The notes beneath the pieces are model-generated. The model ran no database searches. It was given only the letters and a program-made list of their open reading frames with translations, and was not told the origin of the DNA. Position numbers and translations under genes: made by a program. DNA of 18,126 nucleotides from Rhodobacter sp. (GTDB lineage: Bacteria; Pseudomonadota; Alphaproteobacteria; Rhodobacterales; Rhodobacteraceae), in the NCBI GenBank assembly GCA_013824055.1, contig PNNE01000451.1, positions 1 to 18,126 on the forward strand, read 5' to 3'. Within the stretch, counting starts at the first letter, position 1, and every line of letters starts with the position of its first letter. This document shows, piece after piece, positions 1-7,491 of the stretch.

Positions 1-786
1 GCCGAACTTCTTGGCCAGCTCGTCGTCGATCTCGGCCGGCTTCGGCTCTTTCACCGACTTGACGGTGCAGGCGAAGACCGCGGCCTTGCCGGCCAGATGC
101 GCGGCCCCGTAGTTTTCCGGGAAGGACACGTTGACCGCAACCTCGTCGCCGACCTTGGCGCCGAGCAGCTGGTCCTCGAAGCCCGGAATGAACGACTTGG
201 AGCCCAGCACCAGCGGGTAATCCTCGGCCGAGCCGCCGTCGAACAGCTCACCGTCGACCGAGCCCTTGAAGTCGATCACGATCTGGTCGCCGTCCTTGGC
301 CTTGGCGCCCTTCTTGCGGTCGTCGAAGGACTGGGCCGAGCCTGCCAGGTTCGTCAGCGCTTCGTCGATCGCCTTGTCGTCGGCCTTGACGATCAGACGG
401 TCCAGCTTCAGCTTGGATGCATCGACCTCGGGAATCGGGGGCAGCGCGTCATAGGTCATCTCGACCACGACATCCTGGCCCTCTTTCCAGGTCTCGCCGC
501 CGACCATCTTCACTTCCGGCTGCAGCGCCGGGCGGTCGCCGGACTTTTCGAAATGATCCTTCATCGCGCTGTCGATGGCTTCCTGCATCGCGTCGCCCAG
601 GATGCGGGTGCCGAACTGCTTCTTCAGGATCGCCAGCGGGACCTTGCCCTTGCGAAAGCCCTTGATCTCGACCTCGGGCTGCGCTTCCAGAAGCTTTTCC
701 TGGACCTTCGTGTCCAGTTCGGCTGCCGTCACCGTGATGGTGTAGCCGCGCTTGAGGCCTTCGTTCAGGGTCTCGGTGACCTGCAT
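1..786 (-). CDS. tig: Trigger factor, N-terminal part (cut by left window edge)
   Basis: Ribosome-bound chaperone and peptidyl-prolyl isomerase that meets nascent chains at the exit tunnel. I translated 262 codons from the minus strand; the C-terminal part lies outside the window. The protein opens MQVTETLNEGLKRGYTITV, and the ribosome-binding signature GFRKGKVP sits near residues 43-50, as expected for the family. The FKBP-type isomerase domain begins near residue 150 (IDFKGSVDGELFDGGSAED, followed by a GFEDQL segment). The start at 786 is chosen because an AGGAAGG Shine-Dalgarno (minus strand, 797-803) lies about 10 nt upstream. An in-frame ATG at 810 would add eight residues but would place that site inside the gene. 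The tRNA-Leu gene lies upstream on the same strand. Identification is firm. Confidence 0.96.
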   Translation of the reverse strand, partial: MQVTETLNEGLKRGYTITVTAAELDTKVQEKLLEAQPEVEIKGFRKGKVPLAILKKQFGTRILGDAMQEAIDSAMKDHFEKSGDRPALQPEVKMVGGETWKEGQDVVVEMTYDALPPIPEVDASKLKLDRLIVKADDKAIDEALTNLAGSAQSFDDRKKGAKAKDGDQIVIDFKGSVDGELFDGGSAEDYPLVLGSKSFIPGFEDQLLGAKVGDEVAVNVSFPENYGAAHLAGKAAVFACTVKSVKEPKPAEIDDELAKKFG

Positions 787-934
787 GGGGGGACGTCCTT
801 CCTGGTTCATTCGGGCGCGGATGCGCAATACTCCGCGGGCACAGGGCGGAACCCTGCGCGCGTTGGCGGGCCTGATAGCAAAGCTTTCCGCCGGATGTAA
901 GGGGAAATCGCCAGCCGGGCGCACGGGTTGGCGC

Positions 935-1019
935 TGGTGCGGGTGAAGGGACTTGAACCCCCATGCCTTGCGGCGCCGGAACCTAAATCCGGTGCGTCTG
1001 CCAGTTTCGCCACACCCGC
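935..1019 (-). tRNA. tRNA-Leu, anticodon UAG, CCA encoded
   Basis: Read on the minus strand, the acceptor stem GCGGGTG (1019-1013) pairs perfectly with CACCCGC (945-939). It is followed by discriminator A (938) and an encoded CCA (937-935). The anticodon stem CCGGA/TCCGG encloses loop TTTAGGT, giving anticodon TAG (genomic 983-985), which reads CUA/CUG-type leucine codons. A long class II variable arm (minus strand CGCCGCAAGGCAT) fits leucine. The T-loop reads TTCAAGT, and the T-stem contains G-U wobbles. It lies upstream of tig on the same strand, and directly upstream of its 5' end is the 19-bp tandem repeat. Confidence 0.97.
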
Positions 1020-1022
1020 CGA

Positions 1023-1098
1023 CCAGCCTTGGCCTTCCAGCCCAGCCTTGGCCTTCTAGACCAGTCTTGGCCTTCTAGCCCAGTCTTGGCCTTCTAGC
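1023..1098. repeat. 4 x 19 bp tandem repeat directly upstream of tRNA-Leu
   Basis: Four head-to-tail 19-bp units occupy 1023-1041, 1042-1060, 1061-1079 and 1080-1098. The last two are identical (CCAGTCTTGGCCTTCTAGC); the first two differ by one to three bases. The array ends 3 bp from the tRNA 5' end, so it lies in the tRNA's promoter or precursor leader. No reading frame of a known gene covers it. The function is unknown. Confidence 0.93.
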
Positions 1099-1123
1099 AA
1101 AGCATCGCCGCGCGCGCGAGGGG

Positions 1124-1145
1124 GCAAATGCGCTGCCCCATTTGC
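1124..1145. repeat. Inverted repeat, hairpin with an alternative pairing
   Basis: GCAAATG (1124-1130) pairs with CATTTGC (1139-1145) across an 8-nt loop. An overlapping alternative pairs GGGGCA (1121-1126) with TGCCCC (1134-1139). The two stems cannot form together. The site lies in the gene-free stretch between tRNA-Leu and the Hint gene. There is no T-tract on either side, so an intrinsic terminator is not supported. Apart from this and the tandem repeat, I see nothing in 1099-1259. Confidence 0.5.
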
Positions 1146-1259
1146 GCCACAGCCGCCGACTTGCGGCCACATCTGCCCCGAAATCACCGAACTGGCATCG
1201 AACGGCCAACACAAACCCCGGTCACAACTTGTCCGCAAGACAGATGAAGGGACGCGGAA

Positions 1260-1742
1260 ATGGACTCCGAAGCTCCGTTTTCCAGATCGGCCGGCGGCGC
1301 GAGGATCGACCCGCAGCCCGGAATGATCGCCGGCACGATGGTGCGGACGCTCGACGGGGTGCTGCCCGTCGAATACCTGACCCCCGGTGACCGGATCGTG
1401 ACCCGCAGTGGCGCGCGGCGACTGACCTCGGTGTCGGTCCAGTCGCGCAAGGTCGTCGATCTGGTGCGCATCCGCGCCTCGACCATCGGCCATGACCGCC
1501 CGGAACAAGACCTGCTGGTCTCTCCCGGCCAGCCGATCCTGATCCGCGACTGGCGGGCCAAGGCGATCTTCGGCGTGCCGGTGGCCGCGATCCCGGCGTC
1601 GCGGCTGGCGGATGGCGAATTCGTCTGCATGGAAACCCACGCCCAGGTCCGGCTTTTCACCCTGCGTTTCGACGAGGACGAGGTGATCTATGCCGAAGGG
1701 CTGGAGCTTGCCTGCCCCGCCTTCCTGCCCGAACTGGCCTGA
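1260..1742 (+). CDS. Hint-domain (Hint_2 type) protein lacking the catalytic residues
   Basis: A 160-residue protein that is almost entirely one Hedgehog/intein-like (Hint) fold. The family pattern is visible as GMIAGTMVRTLDG (21-33), LPVEYLTPGDRIVTRSGAR (35-53), the block-B-like SPGQPILIRD (88-97) and VRLFTLRFDEDEVIYAEGLE (130-149). Such proteins are common in Rhodobacteraceae, usually as the last domain of larger or secreted proteins; their role is mostly unknown. The nucleophile position, normally Cys before the xxPGT motif, is Gly21 by my alignment. The block-B His is replaced by Gln91, so autoprocessing is unlikely. There is no signal peptide and no partner domain. The start is supported by AAGGGA (1247-1252), 7 nt upstream. 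The stop codon lies in the first unit of a 16-bp tandem repeat. Confidence 0.85.
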   Translation: MDSEAPFSRSAGGARIDPQPGMIAGTMVRTLDGVLPVEYLTPGDRIVTRSGARRLTSVSVQSRKVVDLVRIRASTIGHDRPEQDLLVSPGQPILIRDWRAKAIFGVPVAAIPASRLADGEFVCMETHAQVRLFTLRFDEDEVIYAEGLELACPAFLPELA

Positions 1743-1775
1743 CCCCCAACTCGCCTGACGCCCAGCTCGCTTGAC
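1728..1775. repeat. 3 x 16 bp tandem repeat across the Hint stop codon
   Basis: Three adjacent 16-bp units lie at 1728-1743, 1744-1759 and 1760-1775. Unit 2 reads CCCCAACTCGCCTGAC; unit 1 differs from it at two positions and unit 3 at three. Unit 1 encodes the last residues and TGA stop of the Hint gene. Because 16 is not a multiple of 3, the copies put TGA in different frames downstream. It looks like local slippage duplication of the gene end. Confidence 0.8.
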
Positions 1776-1883
1776 GCAGCGTCGCTCTGGGCCTGTCGCA
1801 GCAATCCGCTAATCTGGCGGCATGACCTGCGCGAAGCCGCACCCTTGCCCTTGCGCTCGCCGGACCCAGGTCCGGTGCCTGCG

Positions 1884-3476
1884 ATGAGCTTTCATTACAT
1901 CATCGTCGGGGCGGGCTCGGCCGGTTGCGTCCTGGCCAACCGCCTGTCGGCCAATCCGGCCACCCGCGTCTGCCTGGTCGAAGCCGGAGCCCCCGACCGC
2001 AACCCGATGATCCACATGCCCTTCGGCCTGGCCGCACTTGCGCATATGCGCTGGCTGAACTGGGGGCACGAGACCGAACCCCAGGCGCAGCTGAACCACC
2101 GCCGCCTCTTCTGGCCGCGCGGGCGGGTGCTGGGCGGGTCCAGTTCGATCAACGCGATGATCTACATGCGCGGGCATCCGCAGGATTACCGCGACTGGGC
2201 CAGACTTGCCGGACCGGACTGGGACTGGCCCCGCGTCCGGGCGATCTTCAGGGACCATGAGGACAACCGGGTCCTGCAGGACGACCACCACGGCCGGGGC
2301 GGGCCGCTCACGGTCAGCGCCCTGGCCCACCCCAACCCGCTGTCCCGCGCTTTCGTCCGGGCGGGCGTGGACTGTCGGCTGGCCGAGAACCCCGACTTCA
2401 ACGGCGCCTCGCAAGAGGGAGTCGGCCTTTACCAGGTCACTCAGCGCGGCGGTCGCCGCCTGTCCTCGGCGCAGGCCTTCCTTGTCCCGGTGCTGGACCG
2501 GCCGAACCTGACCCTTGTGACCAGGGCGCAAGTCCACCGCGTGATCTTGCAGGGCCGCCGCGCCACCGGCGTCCAGCTGCGCGACCGCACCCTGCCCCTG
2601 GCAGACGGCGGCGAGGTGATCCTGTGCGGCGGCGCGATCAACTCGCCCCAGCTGCTCATGCTGTCGGGAATCGGTCCCGGCGCGCATCTGCAGAGGATGG
2701 GCCTGCCCGTCCTGCATGACGCGCCCGAGGTCGGGGCGAACCTGGCCGACCACCTGGACATCACCGTCCAGGCCGCGCTGAAGGGCCGCGAGGCGATCGG
2801 CATCGCGCCCGGCTTTCTGCCCCGCGCGCTGCGCGCGACCTGGGCCTACCTGCGCCGGGGCCAGGGCGAGTTCACCTCGAACGTCGCCGAGGCCGGGGGC
2901 TTTGCGCGCTCTGACCCTGCCCGAGACCGGCCGAACCTGCAGTTCCACTTCATCCCGGCCTATCTGCATGACCACGGCCGCCGACTATCCCTGGGCTACG
3001 GGGTGACGCTGCATGTCTGCGATCTGCTGCCGAAAAGCCGGGGCCGGATCAGCCTTGTCTCGCCCGACCCGATGGCCCGGCCGCGGATCGACGCCAACTA
3101 TCTTGGCGATCCCCGGGACCTGCCCACCCTCTTGTCCGGCCTGAAACTTGCCCGCCGCATCCTGCACGCCCCGGCCCTTGCCCGACACGTCAGGACGGAA
3201 ACCCTGCCCGGCGCGGGCGTTCAGACCGACGCCGAGCTTCAGGCCGACATCCGCGCCCGGGCCGAGACGATCTACCATCCCGTCGGGACCTGCCGGATGG
3301 GTCTTGACGCAGCCTCGGTCACCGATCCTCAGGGCCGGGTGCGGGGGGTGCAGGGTCTGCGGGTGGCGGATGCCGCGCTCATGCCGCAGATCATCGCCGG
3401 CAATACCAGCGCCCCGACGATGATGATCGCCGAGACCATCGCCCGCCGCATCCTGGGGCAACCGTCCGCCGCATGA
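1884..3476 (+). CDS. GMC-family FAD-dependent alcohol/choline dehydrogenase-like oxidoreductase
   Basis: A 530-residue flavoenzyme of the glucose-methanol-choline family, which oxidises primary alcohols to aldehydes with FAD. The FAD dinucleotide motif GAGSAG lies at 9-14. GMC signature 1 lies around 80-103 (GRVLGGSSSINAMIYMRG). Signature 2 lies at 249-265 (GGAINSPQLLMLSGIGP). The catalytic base is in YHPVGTCRMG, His465, paired with Asn507 in GNTSAPTMM; this His/Asn pair resembles choline oxidase. No signal peptide or cytochrome partner is seen, so it is probably cytoplasmic or loosely membrane-associated. The ATG at 1884 is preferred because a TTG start at 1845 would add 13 residues before the Rossmann strand. 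The Shine-Dalgarno is weak. No betB or betI neighbour is present, so I do not call it betA. The substrate is unassigned. Its stop codon abuts the PHO box. Confidence 0.9.
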   Translation: MSFHYIIVGAGSAGCVLANRLSANPATRVCLVEAGAPDRNPMIHMPFGLAALAHMRWLNWGHETEPQAQLNHRRLFWPRGRVLGGSSSINAMIYMRGHPQDYRDWARLAGPDWDWPRVRAIFRDHEDNRVLQDDHHGRGGPLTVSALAHPNPLSRAFVRAGVDCRLAENPDFNGASQEGVGLYQVTQRGGRRLSSAQAFLVPVLDRPNLTLVTRAQVHRVILQGRRATGVQLRDRTLPLADGGEVILCGGAINSPQLLMLSGIGPGAHLQRMGLPVLHDAPEVGANLADHLDITVQAALKGREAIGIAPGFLPRALRATWAYLRRGQGEFTSNVAEAGGFARSDPARDRPNLQFHFIPAYLHDHGRRLSLGYGVTLHVCDLLPKSRGRISLVSPDPMARPRIDANYLGDPRDLPTLLSGLKLARRILHAPALARHVRTETLPGAGVQTDAELQADIRARAETIYHPVGTCRMGLDAASVTDPQGRVRGVQGLRVADAALMPQIIAGNTSAPTMMIAETIARRILGQPSAA

Positions 3477-3516
3477 CTGTCATACAGCTTTTACAATTCT
3501 GCAATCTAAGCGTCAT
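3477..3516 (+). promoter_or_regulatory. PHO box: four PhoB half-sites at exact 11-bp spacing
   Basis: Half-sites CTGTCAT (3477-3483), CTTTTAC (3488-3494), CTGCAAT (3499-3505) and GCGTCAT (3510-3516) repeat every 11 bp. The first matches the PhoB consensus CTGTCAT exactly; the others are degenerate. AT-rich spacers (ACAG, AATT, CTAA) separate them as in known pho boxes. The array starts right after the GMC stop codon and lies 71 bp before the pstS start. It predicts induction by PhoB under phosphate limitation. A clear -10 hexamer is not obvious downstream (GACTAG near 3524-3529 is weak). Confidence 0.85.
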
Positions 3517-3587
3517 CCGACGGGACTAGAGCCGGGGCAGGCCGACAGGGCCACCCTTAGACGCTGCACGATATCAGGAGTGCCTCG

Positions 3588-4619
3588 ATGAAACCCTTCT
3601 ACCTCACCGTTTCGGTGCTGGCCTTCGCCGCCGCGATGCCCGCCGCTGCCCGCGACCAGATCCAGATCACCGGCTCGTCCACGGTGCTGCCCTACGCCAC
3701 CATCGTCGCCGAAGCCTTCGGCGAGAACTTCGACTTCCCGACCCCGGTCGTGGAAGGCGGCGGTTCGGGCGCGGGCCGCAAGAAGCTTTGCGAAGGCGTC
3801 GGTGAAAACACCGTCGACATCGCCAACTCGTCCAGCCGCATCTCGCAGTCGGACATCGACCTGTGCAAGGCCAACGGCGTCGAAGAGATCATGGAAGTCC
3901 GCTTCGGCTATGACGGGATCGTCTTCGCCTCGGCCGTCGATGGCCCGGAATTCGCCCTGACCCCGGCGGACATGTACAACGCCCTGGCCGAAACCGTGCT
4001 GAAGGACGGCGCTCTGGTCCCGAACCCGCATGCCAACTGGTCCGAGGTCAACGCGGCCCTTCCCGACCAGGAAATCCTGGTCCTGTCGCCCGGCACGAAG
4101 CACGGCACCCGTGAAGTCTACGACACCAAGGTCATCATCCAGGGCTGCGAAGACACCGGCGCGATGGCTGCCTTCACCGCCAGCGGCATGGACGAGGACG
4201 CGACCGAAGCGGCCTGCATGGAGCTGCGCACCGACGGCCGCAACATCGACATCGACGGCGACTACACCGAGACGCTGGCCCGTCTGGATGCCGACAAGAA
4301 CGCCATCGGCGTCTTCGGCCTGTCCTTCTACCAGAACAACACCGACAAGCTGCGCGTCGCCACCATGAGCGGCGTCGCTCCGTCCGCCGAGACGGTGGCT
4401 TCGGGCGAATACCCGATCTCGCGCCCGCTGTTCTTCTACGTCAAGAAGGCGCACATCGGCGTCATCCCCGGCCTGAAGGAATTCGTCGAGTTCTTCGTCA
4501 GCGACGACATGGCCGGCCCGAACGGCCCGCTGGCGGAATACGGCCTGGTCTCCGACCCCGAACTGGCCGCGACGCAGGCGATGGTCGCCGCGGAAACCCC
4601 GATGGGTCCGCTGCAGTGA
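3588..4619 (+). CDS. pstS: Phosphate ABC transporter, periplasmic phosphate-binding protein
   Basis: High-affinity phosphate receptor that delivers phosphate to PstCA at the inner membrane. The protein has 343 residues. An N-terminal hydrophobic signal peptide with probable cleavage after AMPAAA (residue 21) leaves RDQIQ at the mature N terminus. Phosphate-binding loops are recognisable as ITGSSTVLPY (27-36), GGSGAG (58-63), the FGYDG segment with Asp109, and SPGTKHGTRE (167-176). The start is set by AGGAG (3576-3580), 7 nt before ATG. It is the first gene of the pst unit, behind the PHO box. A strong hairpin follows the stop and probably lowers transcription into pstC, which would give excess binding protein over permease. 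Codon use is strongly biased toward GC-ending codons, as expected for a highly expressed gene. Confidence 0.96.
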   Translation: MKPFYLTVSVLAFAAAMPAAARDQIQITGSSTVLPYATIVAEAFGENFDFPTPVVEGGGSGAGRKKLCEGVGENTVDIANSSSRISQSDIDLCKANGVEEIMEVRFGYDGIVFASAVDGPEFALTPADMYNALAETVLKDGALVPNPHANWSEVNAALPDQEILVLSPGTKHGTREVYDTKVIIQGCEDTGAMAAFTASGMDEDATEAACMELRTDGRNIDIDGDYTETLARLDADKNAIGVFGLSFYQNNTDKLRVATMSGVAPSAETVASGEYPISRPLFFYVKKAHIGVIPGLKEFVEFFVSDDMAGPNGPLAEYGLVSDPELAATQAMVAAETPMGPLQ

Positions 4620-4629
4620 TCTGAAAACC

Positions 4630-4661
4630 GGGCGGGACCTTCGGGTCCCGCCCTTCCCTTT
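4630..4661 (+). terminator. Intercistronic hairpin between pstS and pstC (probable attenuator)
   Basis: GGGCGGGACC (4630-4639) and GGTCCCGCCC (4644-4653) form a perfect 10-bp stem closed by a TTCG tetraloop (4640-4643). The run TTCCCTTT (4654-4661) follows. The geometry is that of an intrinsic terminator with an interrupted U-tract. It lies between two genes of one operon, so partial read-through or 3'-end stabilisation of the pstS message is likely. Confidence 0.85.
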
Positions 4662-4678
4662 CGAACCCGGAAGCCCGC

Positions 4679-6139
4679 ATGTCCGTCCTGATGCTTCTTG
4701 CCGCCATAGCCGTCCTTGCTATCGCCGCATTCTTCCTGGCACGGCAACGCGCGCTTGCCTCGACCCAGGGCAACCCCCGCCTGCTGCACTCGCTGCCGGG
4801 CTACTATGGCTGGTACGGCGCAATCTCGGTGCTTGCCCCGGCGCTTGCGGCCTTGATCCTGTGGCTGATCGTGCAGCCGATGGTGCTTGAGGCGCGCATC
4901 TCTGCAACCCTTCCCGCCGACCTTGTCGCCGATGCCACCACGGCCGAGCTGACGATGGCCGACGTGCGCCGCGTCGCGGGCGGCCTGGATACGGCCATCG
5001 CCAGTGGTGCCATCAGCGAAACCGACGCCCAGGCCCTGGTGACCGGCGCCACCGACATCCGCGCCCTGCTGGCCAAGTCCGGCGTGGCGCTGGCCGCCGA
5101 AGTGTCCCCCGAGGTCCTGACCGCCGCGCAGGATTACCGCACCCAGGCGCATTGGGGTGCCGCGGGTCGCACTGCCCTGATCCTGGTGCTGGCCGTGCTT
5201 GGCCTGTTCTGGGGGGTCACGCGGGCACAGCCCGAGTTCCGCGCCCGCAACCAGGTCGAGCGCGTGATCCTCGCCCTGCTCATCGCCGCCTCGTCCATCG
5301 CCGTCCTGACGACGGTGGGCATCGTCTGGTCGATGGTGTCCGAGACCTTCGACTTCTTCAGCAAATACCCCTACCAGGACTTCTTCTTCAGCCTGACCTG
5401 GTCGCCGAACTTCCGCGGTGGATCCGACCTTGGGATCATCCCGCTGATCTGGGGCACGCTCTACATCACGCTGATCTCGATGCTGGTCGCAGTGCCGATC
5501 GGCCTTTTTGCCGCGATCTACCTGGCGGAATATGCCTCCCGGCGGGTGCGCAACTGGGTCAAGCCGCTGATCGAGGTCATCGCCGGCATCCCCACGGTCG
5601 TCTTCGGCATCTTCGCCCTTGTCACTGTCGGCCCTGCCCTGCGCGACTGGTTCGCCGAGCCGATGGGCCTTGGCAACTCCGGCTCGTCGGTCATGACCGC
5701 CGGCATCGTGATCGGCATCCTGAACATCCCCTTCATCTCGTCGCTGTCGGACGACATCATCAATGCCGTGCCGCAAACGCTGCGTGATGGCAGCCTGGGT
5801 CTTGGCGCGACCAAGTCCGAGACGGTGCGCCAGGTGATCCTGCCCGCCGCCCTGCCCGGCATCGTCGGTGCGATCCTGATGGCCGCCAGCCGTGCCATCG
5901 GCGAGACGATGATCGTGGTGCTGGGGGCAGGTGCCGCGGCGAAACTGTCGCTCAACCCGTTCGACGCGATGACGACGATGACCGTCAAGATCGTCGGCCA
6001 GCTGACCGGCGACACCGACTTTGCCTCGCCCGAAACCCTGGTTGCCTTCGCGCTTGGGATGACGCTTTTCGTCATCACCCTTGGCCTGAACATCTTTGCC
6101 CTCTGGATCGTCCGGAAATACCGGGAGCAGTACGAATGA
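4679..6139 (+). CDS. pstC: Phosphate ABC transporter permease, long form
   Basis: One of the two inner-membrane channel subunits of the phosphate transporter. The protein has 486 residues, far longer than the about 320 of E. coli PstC. The extra N-terminal part (about 1-220) holds hydrophobic segments near 5-21, 46-68, 163-180 and 195-220, with a soluble stretch at about 70-155 between them. The conserved permease core follows. It includes an LGIIPLIWGTLYITLISM segment (251-268) and the cytoplasmic EAA-type loop GLGATKSETVRQVILPAALP (374-393) that would contact the ATPase. The long form is usual in alphaproteobacteria. ATG at 4679 lies 17 nt after the attenuator. The end overlaps pstA by ATGA. 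Identification is firm. Confidence 0.95.
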   Translation: MSVLMLLAAIAVLAIAAFFLARQRALASTQGNPRLLHSLPGYYGWYGAISVLAPALAALILWLIVQPMVLEARISATLPADLVADATTAELTMADVRRVAGGLDTAIASGAISETDAQALVTGATDIRALLAKSGVALAAEVSPEVLTAAQDYRTQAHWGAAGRTALILVLAVLGLFWGVTRAQPEFRARNQVERVILALLIAASSIAVLTTVGIVWSMVSETFDFFSKYPYQDFFFSLTWSPNFRGGSDLGIIPLIWGTLYITLISMLVAVPIGLFAAIYLAEYASRRVRNWVKPLIEVIAGIPTVVFGIFALVTVGPALRDWFAEPMGLGNSGSSVMTAGIVIGILNIPFISSLSDDIINAVPQTLRDGSLGLGATKSETVRQVILPAALPGIVGAILMAASRAIGETMIVVLGAGAAAKLSLNPFDAMTTMTVKIVGQLTGDTDFASPETLVAFALGMTLFVITLGLNIFALWIVRKYREQYE

Positions 6140-7488
6140 CCGACATCAGCGCCGCAGGCCCGGCCCGCCATCGCCCCAGGCAGTCGATCCTGACGGCCAG
6201 CGCCAACATGAAGCGCCGCAATGCCGCCGAGGTCCGCTTCAAGCTCTATGGCCTGATCGCGATCAGCCTGTCGCTTGCGATGCTGGCGACCATGCTCTTC
6301 ACCATCTTCCGCGACGGCGTCTCGTCGTTCCGGCAGGCAACGCTGTCCTTCCCGGTCGAACTGTCCGCGGAAACGCTGGACCCGACGGGCAATCGCAACC
6401 CCGAGGACCTGAGAAAGGTCACAACGGTCGGCTACCAGAAGGTCCTGTCCCAGGCCTTTGTCGCCGAGCTTCAGGCCCGCGGCATCACGCAGGACGGCGT
6501 CTCCGACAAGCAGATCGGCGACCTGATCTCGAGGGATGCCGCCGGCACCCTGCGGGCGCAGGTCCTTGCGAACCCGGACCTGATCGGAACCACGATCGAT
6601 GCCACCATCCTGGCCGCCGGTCGGGTGGACGGCTTTCTCAAGGGCCGCGTGACCTTCGAGACGGCCGTGCGTGACAACCAGATCAACCCCGACCAGCTGC
6701 GCCTTGTCGAACAGCTGCGCGATGCGGGGATCGTCCAGTCCTCGTTCAACTGGGGCTTCTTCACCAACCCCGACGCCTCTGACCAGCGCCCCGAGGCCGC
6801 GGGCCTGGGCGTGGCGCTCCTCGGCTCGGCCTACATGATGCTCATGGTCCTGGTCATGTGCGTGCCCGTCGGTGTCGCGGCCTCGATCTACCTGGAGGAA
6901 TTCGCGCCGAAGAACCGCTGGACCGACGCGATCGAGGTCAACATCTCGAACCTCGCCGCCGTGCCTTCCATCGTCTTCGGGATCCTGGGCCTGGCGATCT
7001 TCATCAACTTTGCCGGCATGCCGCAGTCGTCAACGCTGGTGGGGGCGCTGGTCATCAGCCTGATGACGCTGCCGACCATCATCATCGCCACCCGCGCCTC
7101 GATCCGCGCCGTGCCGCCGTCGATCCGCGATGCCGCCCTTGGCGTCGGTGCGTCCAAGATGCAGACCGTCTTCCATCACGTTCTGCCGCTTGCCATGCCG
7201 GGCATCCTGACCGGCACGATCCTCGGCCTTGCCACCGCGCTGGGCGAGACCGCCCCCCTGCTTCTGATCGGCATGGTCGCCTTTGTCGACAACTACCCCT
7301 CTGCCCCGCCCGAGGGCTTCCTTGACCCGGCAACCGCGCTGCCCGTGCAGGTCTTTTCCTGGGCCAGCCGCGCCGACCCGGCCTTCATCGAACGATCCAA
7401 CGGCGCGATCATCGTGCTTCTGGTGTTCCTGGTGATCATGAACGTCGCGGCCATCCTGCTTCGTCGCCGGTTCGAGCGGCGCTGGTAG
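6136..7488 (+). CDS. pstA: Phosphate ABC transporter permease, long form
   Basis: Second channel subunit, pairing with PstC. The protein has 450 residues against about 300 in E. coli. One membrane segment near 38-60 is followed by a long non-membrane region (about 65-220) and then the permease core. The EAA-type loop reads GVGASKMQTVFHHVLPLAMP, starting at residue 336, followed by GETAPLLLIGM. The start overlaps the pstC stop (ATGA, 6136-6139), so translation is probably coupled; an internal ATG (M25) is less likely. Normally pstB, phoU and phoB follow. Here the gene ends 3 bp before the stop of a converging regulator gene, so the ATPase must be encoded elsewhere. Confidence 0.95.
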   Translation: MTDISAAGPARHRPRQSILTASANMKRRNAAEVRFKLYGLIAISLSLAMLATMLFTIFRDGVSSFRQATLSFPVELSAETLDPTGNRNPEDLRKVTTVGYQKVLSQAFVAELQARGITQDGVSDKQIGDLISRDAAGTLRAQVLANPDLIGTTIDATILAAGRVDGFLKGRVTFETAVRDNQINPDQLRLVEQLRDAGIVQSSFNWGFFTNPDASDQRPEAAGLGVALLGSAYMMLMVLVMCVPVGVAASIYLEEFAPKNRWTDAIEVNISNLAAVPSIVFGILGLAIFINFAGMPQSSTLVGALVISLMTLPTIIIATRASIRAVPPSIRDAALGVGASKMQTVFHHVLPLAMPGILTGTILGLATALGETAPLLLIGMVAFVDNYPSAPPEGFLDPATALPVQVFSWASRADPAFIERSNGAIIVLLVFLVIMNVAAILLRRRFERRW

Positions 7489-7491
7489 CCG

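Noticed and set aside
870..900. Possible promoter for tig on the minus strand (TTACAT and TATCAG, 17-bp spacing)
   Set aside because: Both hexamers match the consensus poorly; not strong enough to annotate.
935..1019. Integration (attachment) site at tRNA-Leu
   Set aside because: No integrase and no duplicated tRNA 3' end is seen in the window; the repeats lie at the 5' side of the tRNA.
1023..1098. CRISPR-like array
   Set aside because: Units are contiguous with no spacers, and no cas gene is present.
1056..1640. 194-codon minus-strand frame opposite the Hint gene
   Set aside because: The plus strand encodes a clear Hint fold with ribosome-binding site; the antisense frame has no motif and runs into the tandem repeat.
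1884..3476. Calling the GMC enzyme betA (choline dehydrogenase)
   Set aside because: His465/Asn507 fits choline oxidase-like chemistry, but no betB, betI or choline transporter is nearby and GMC substrates vary widely.
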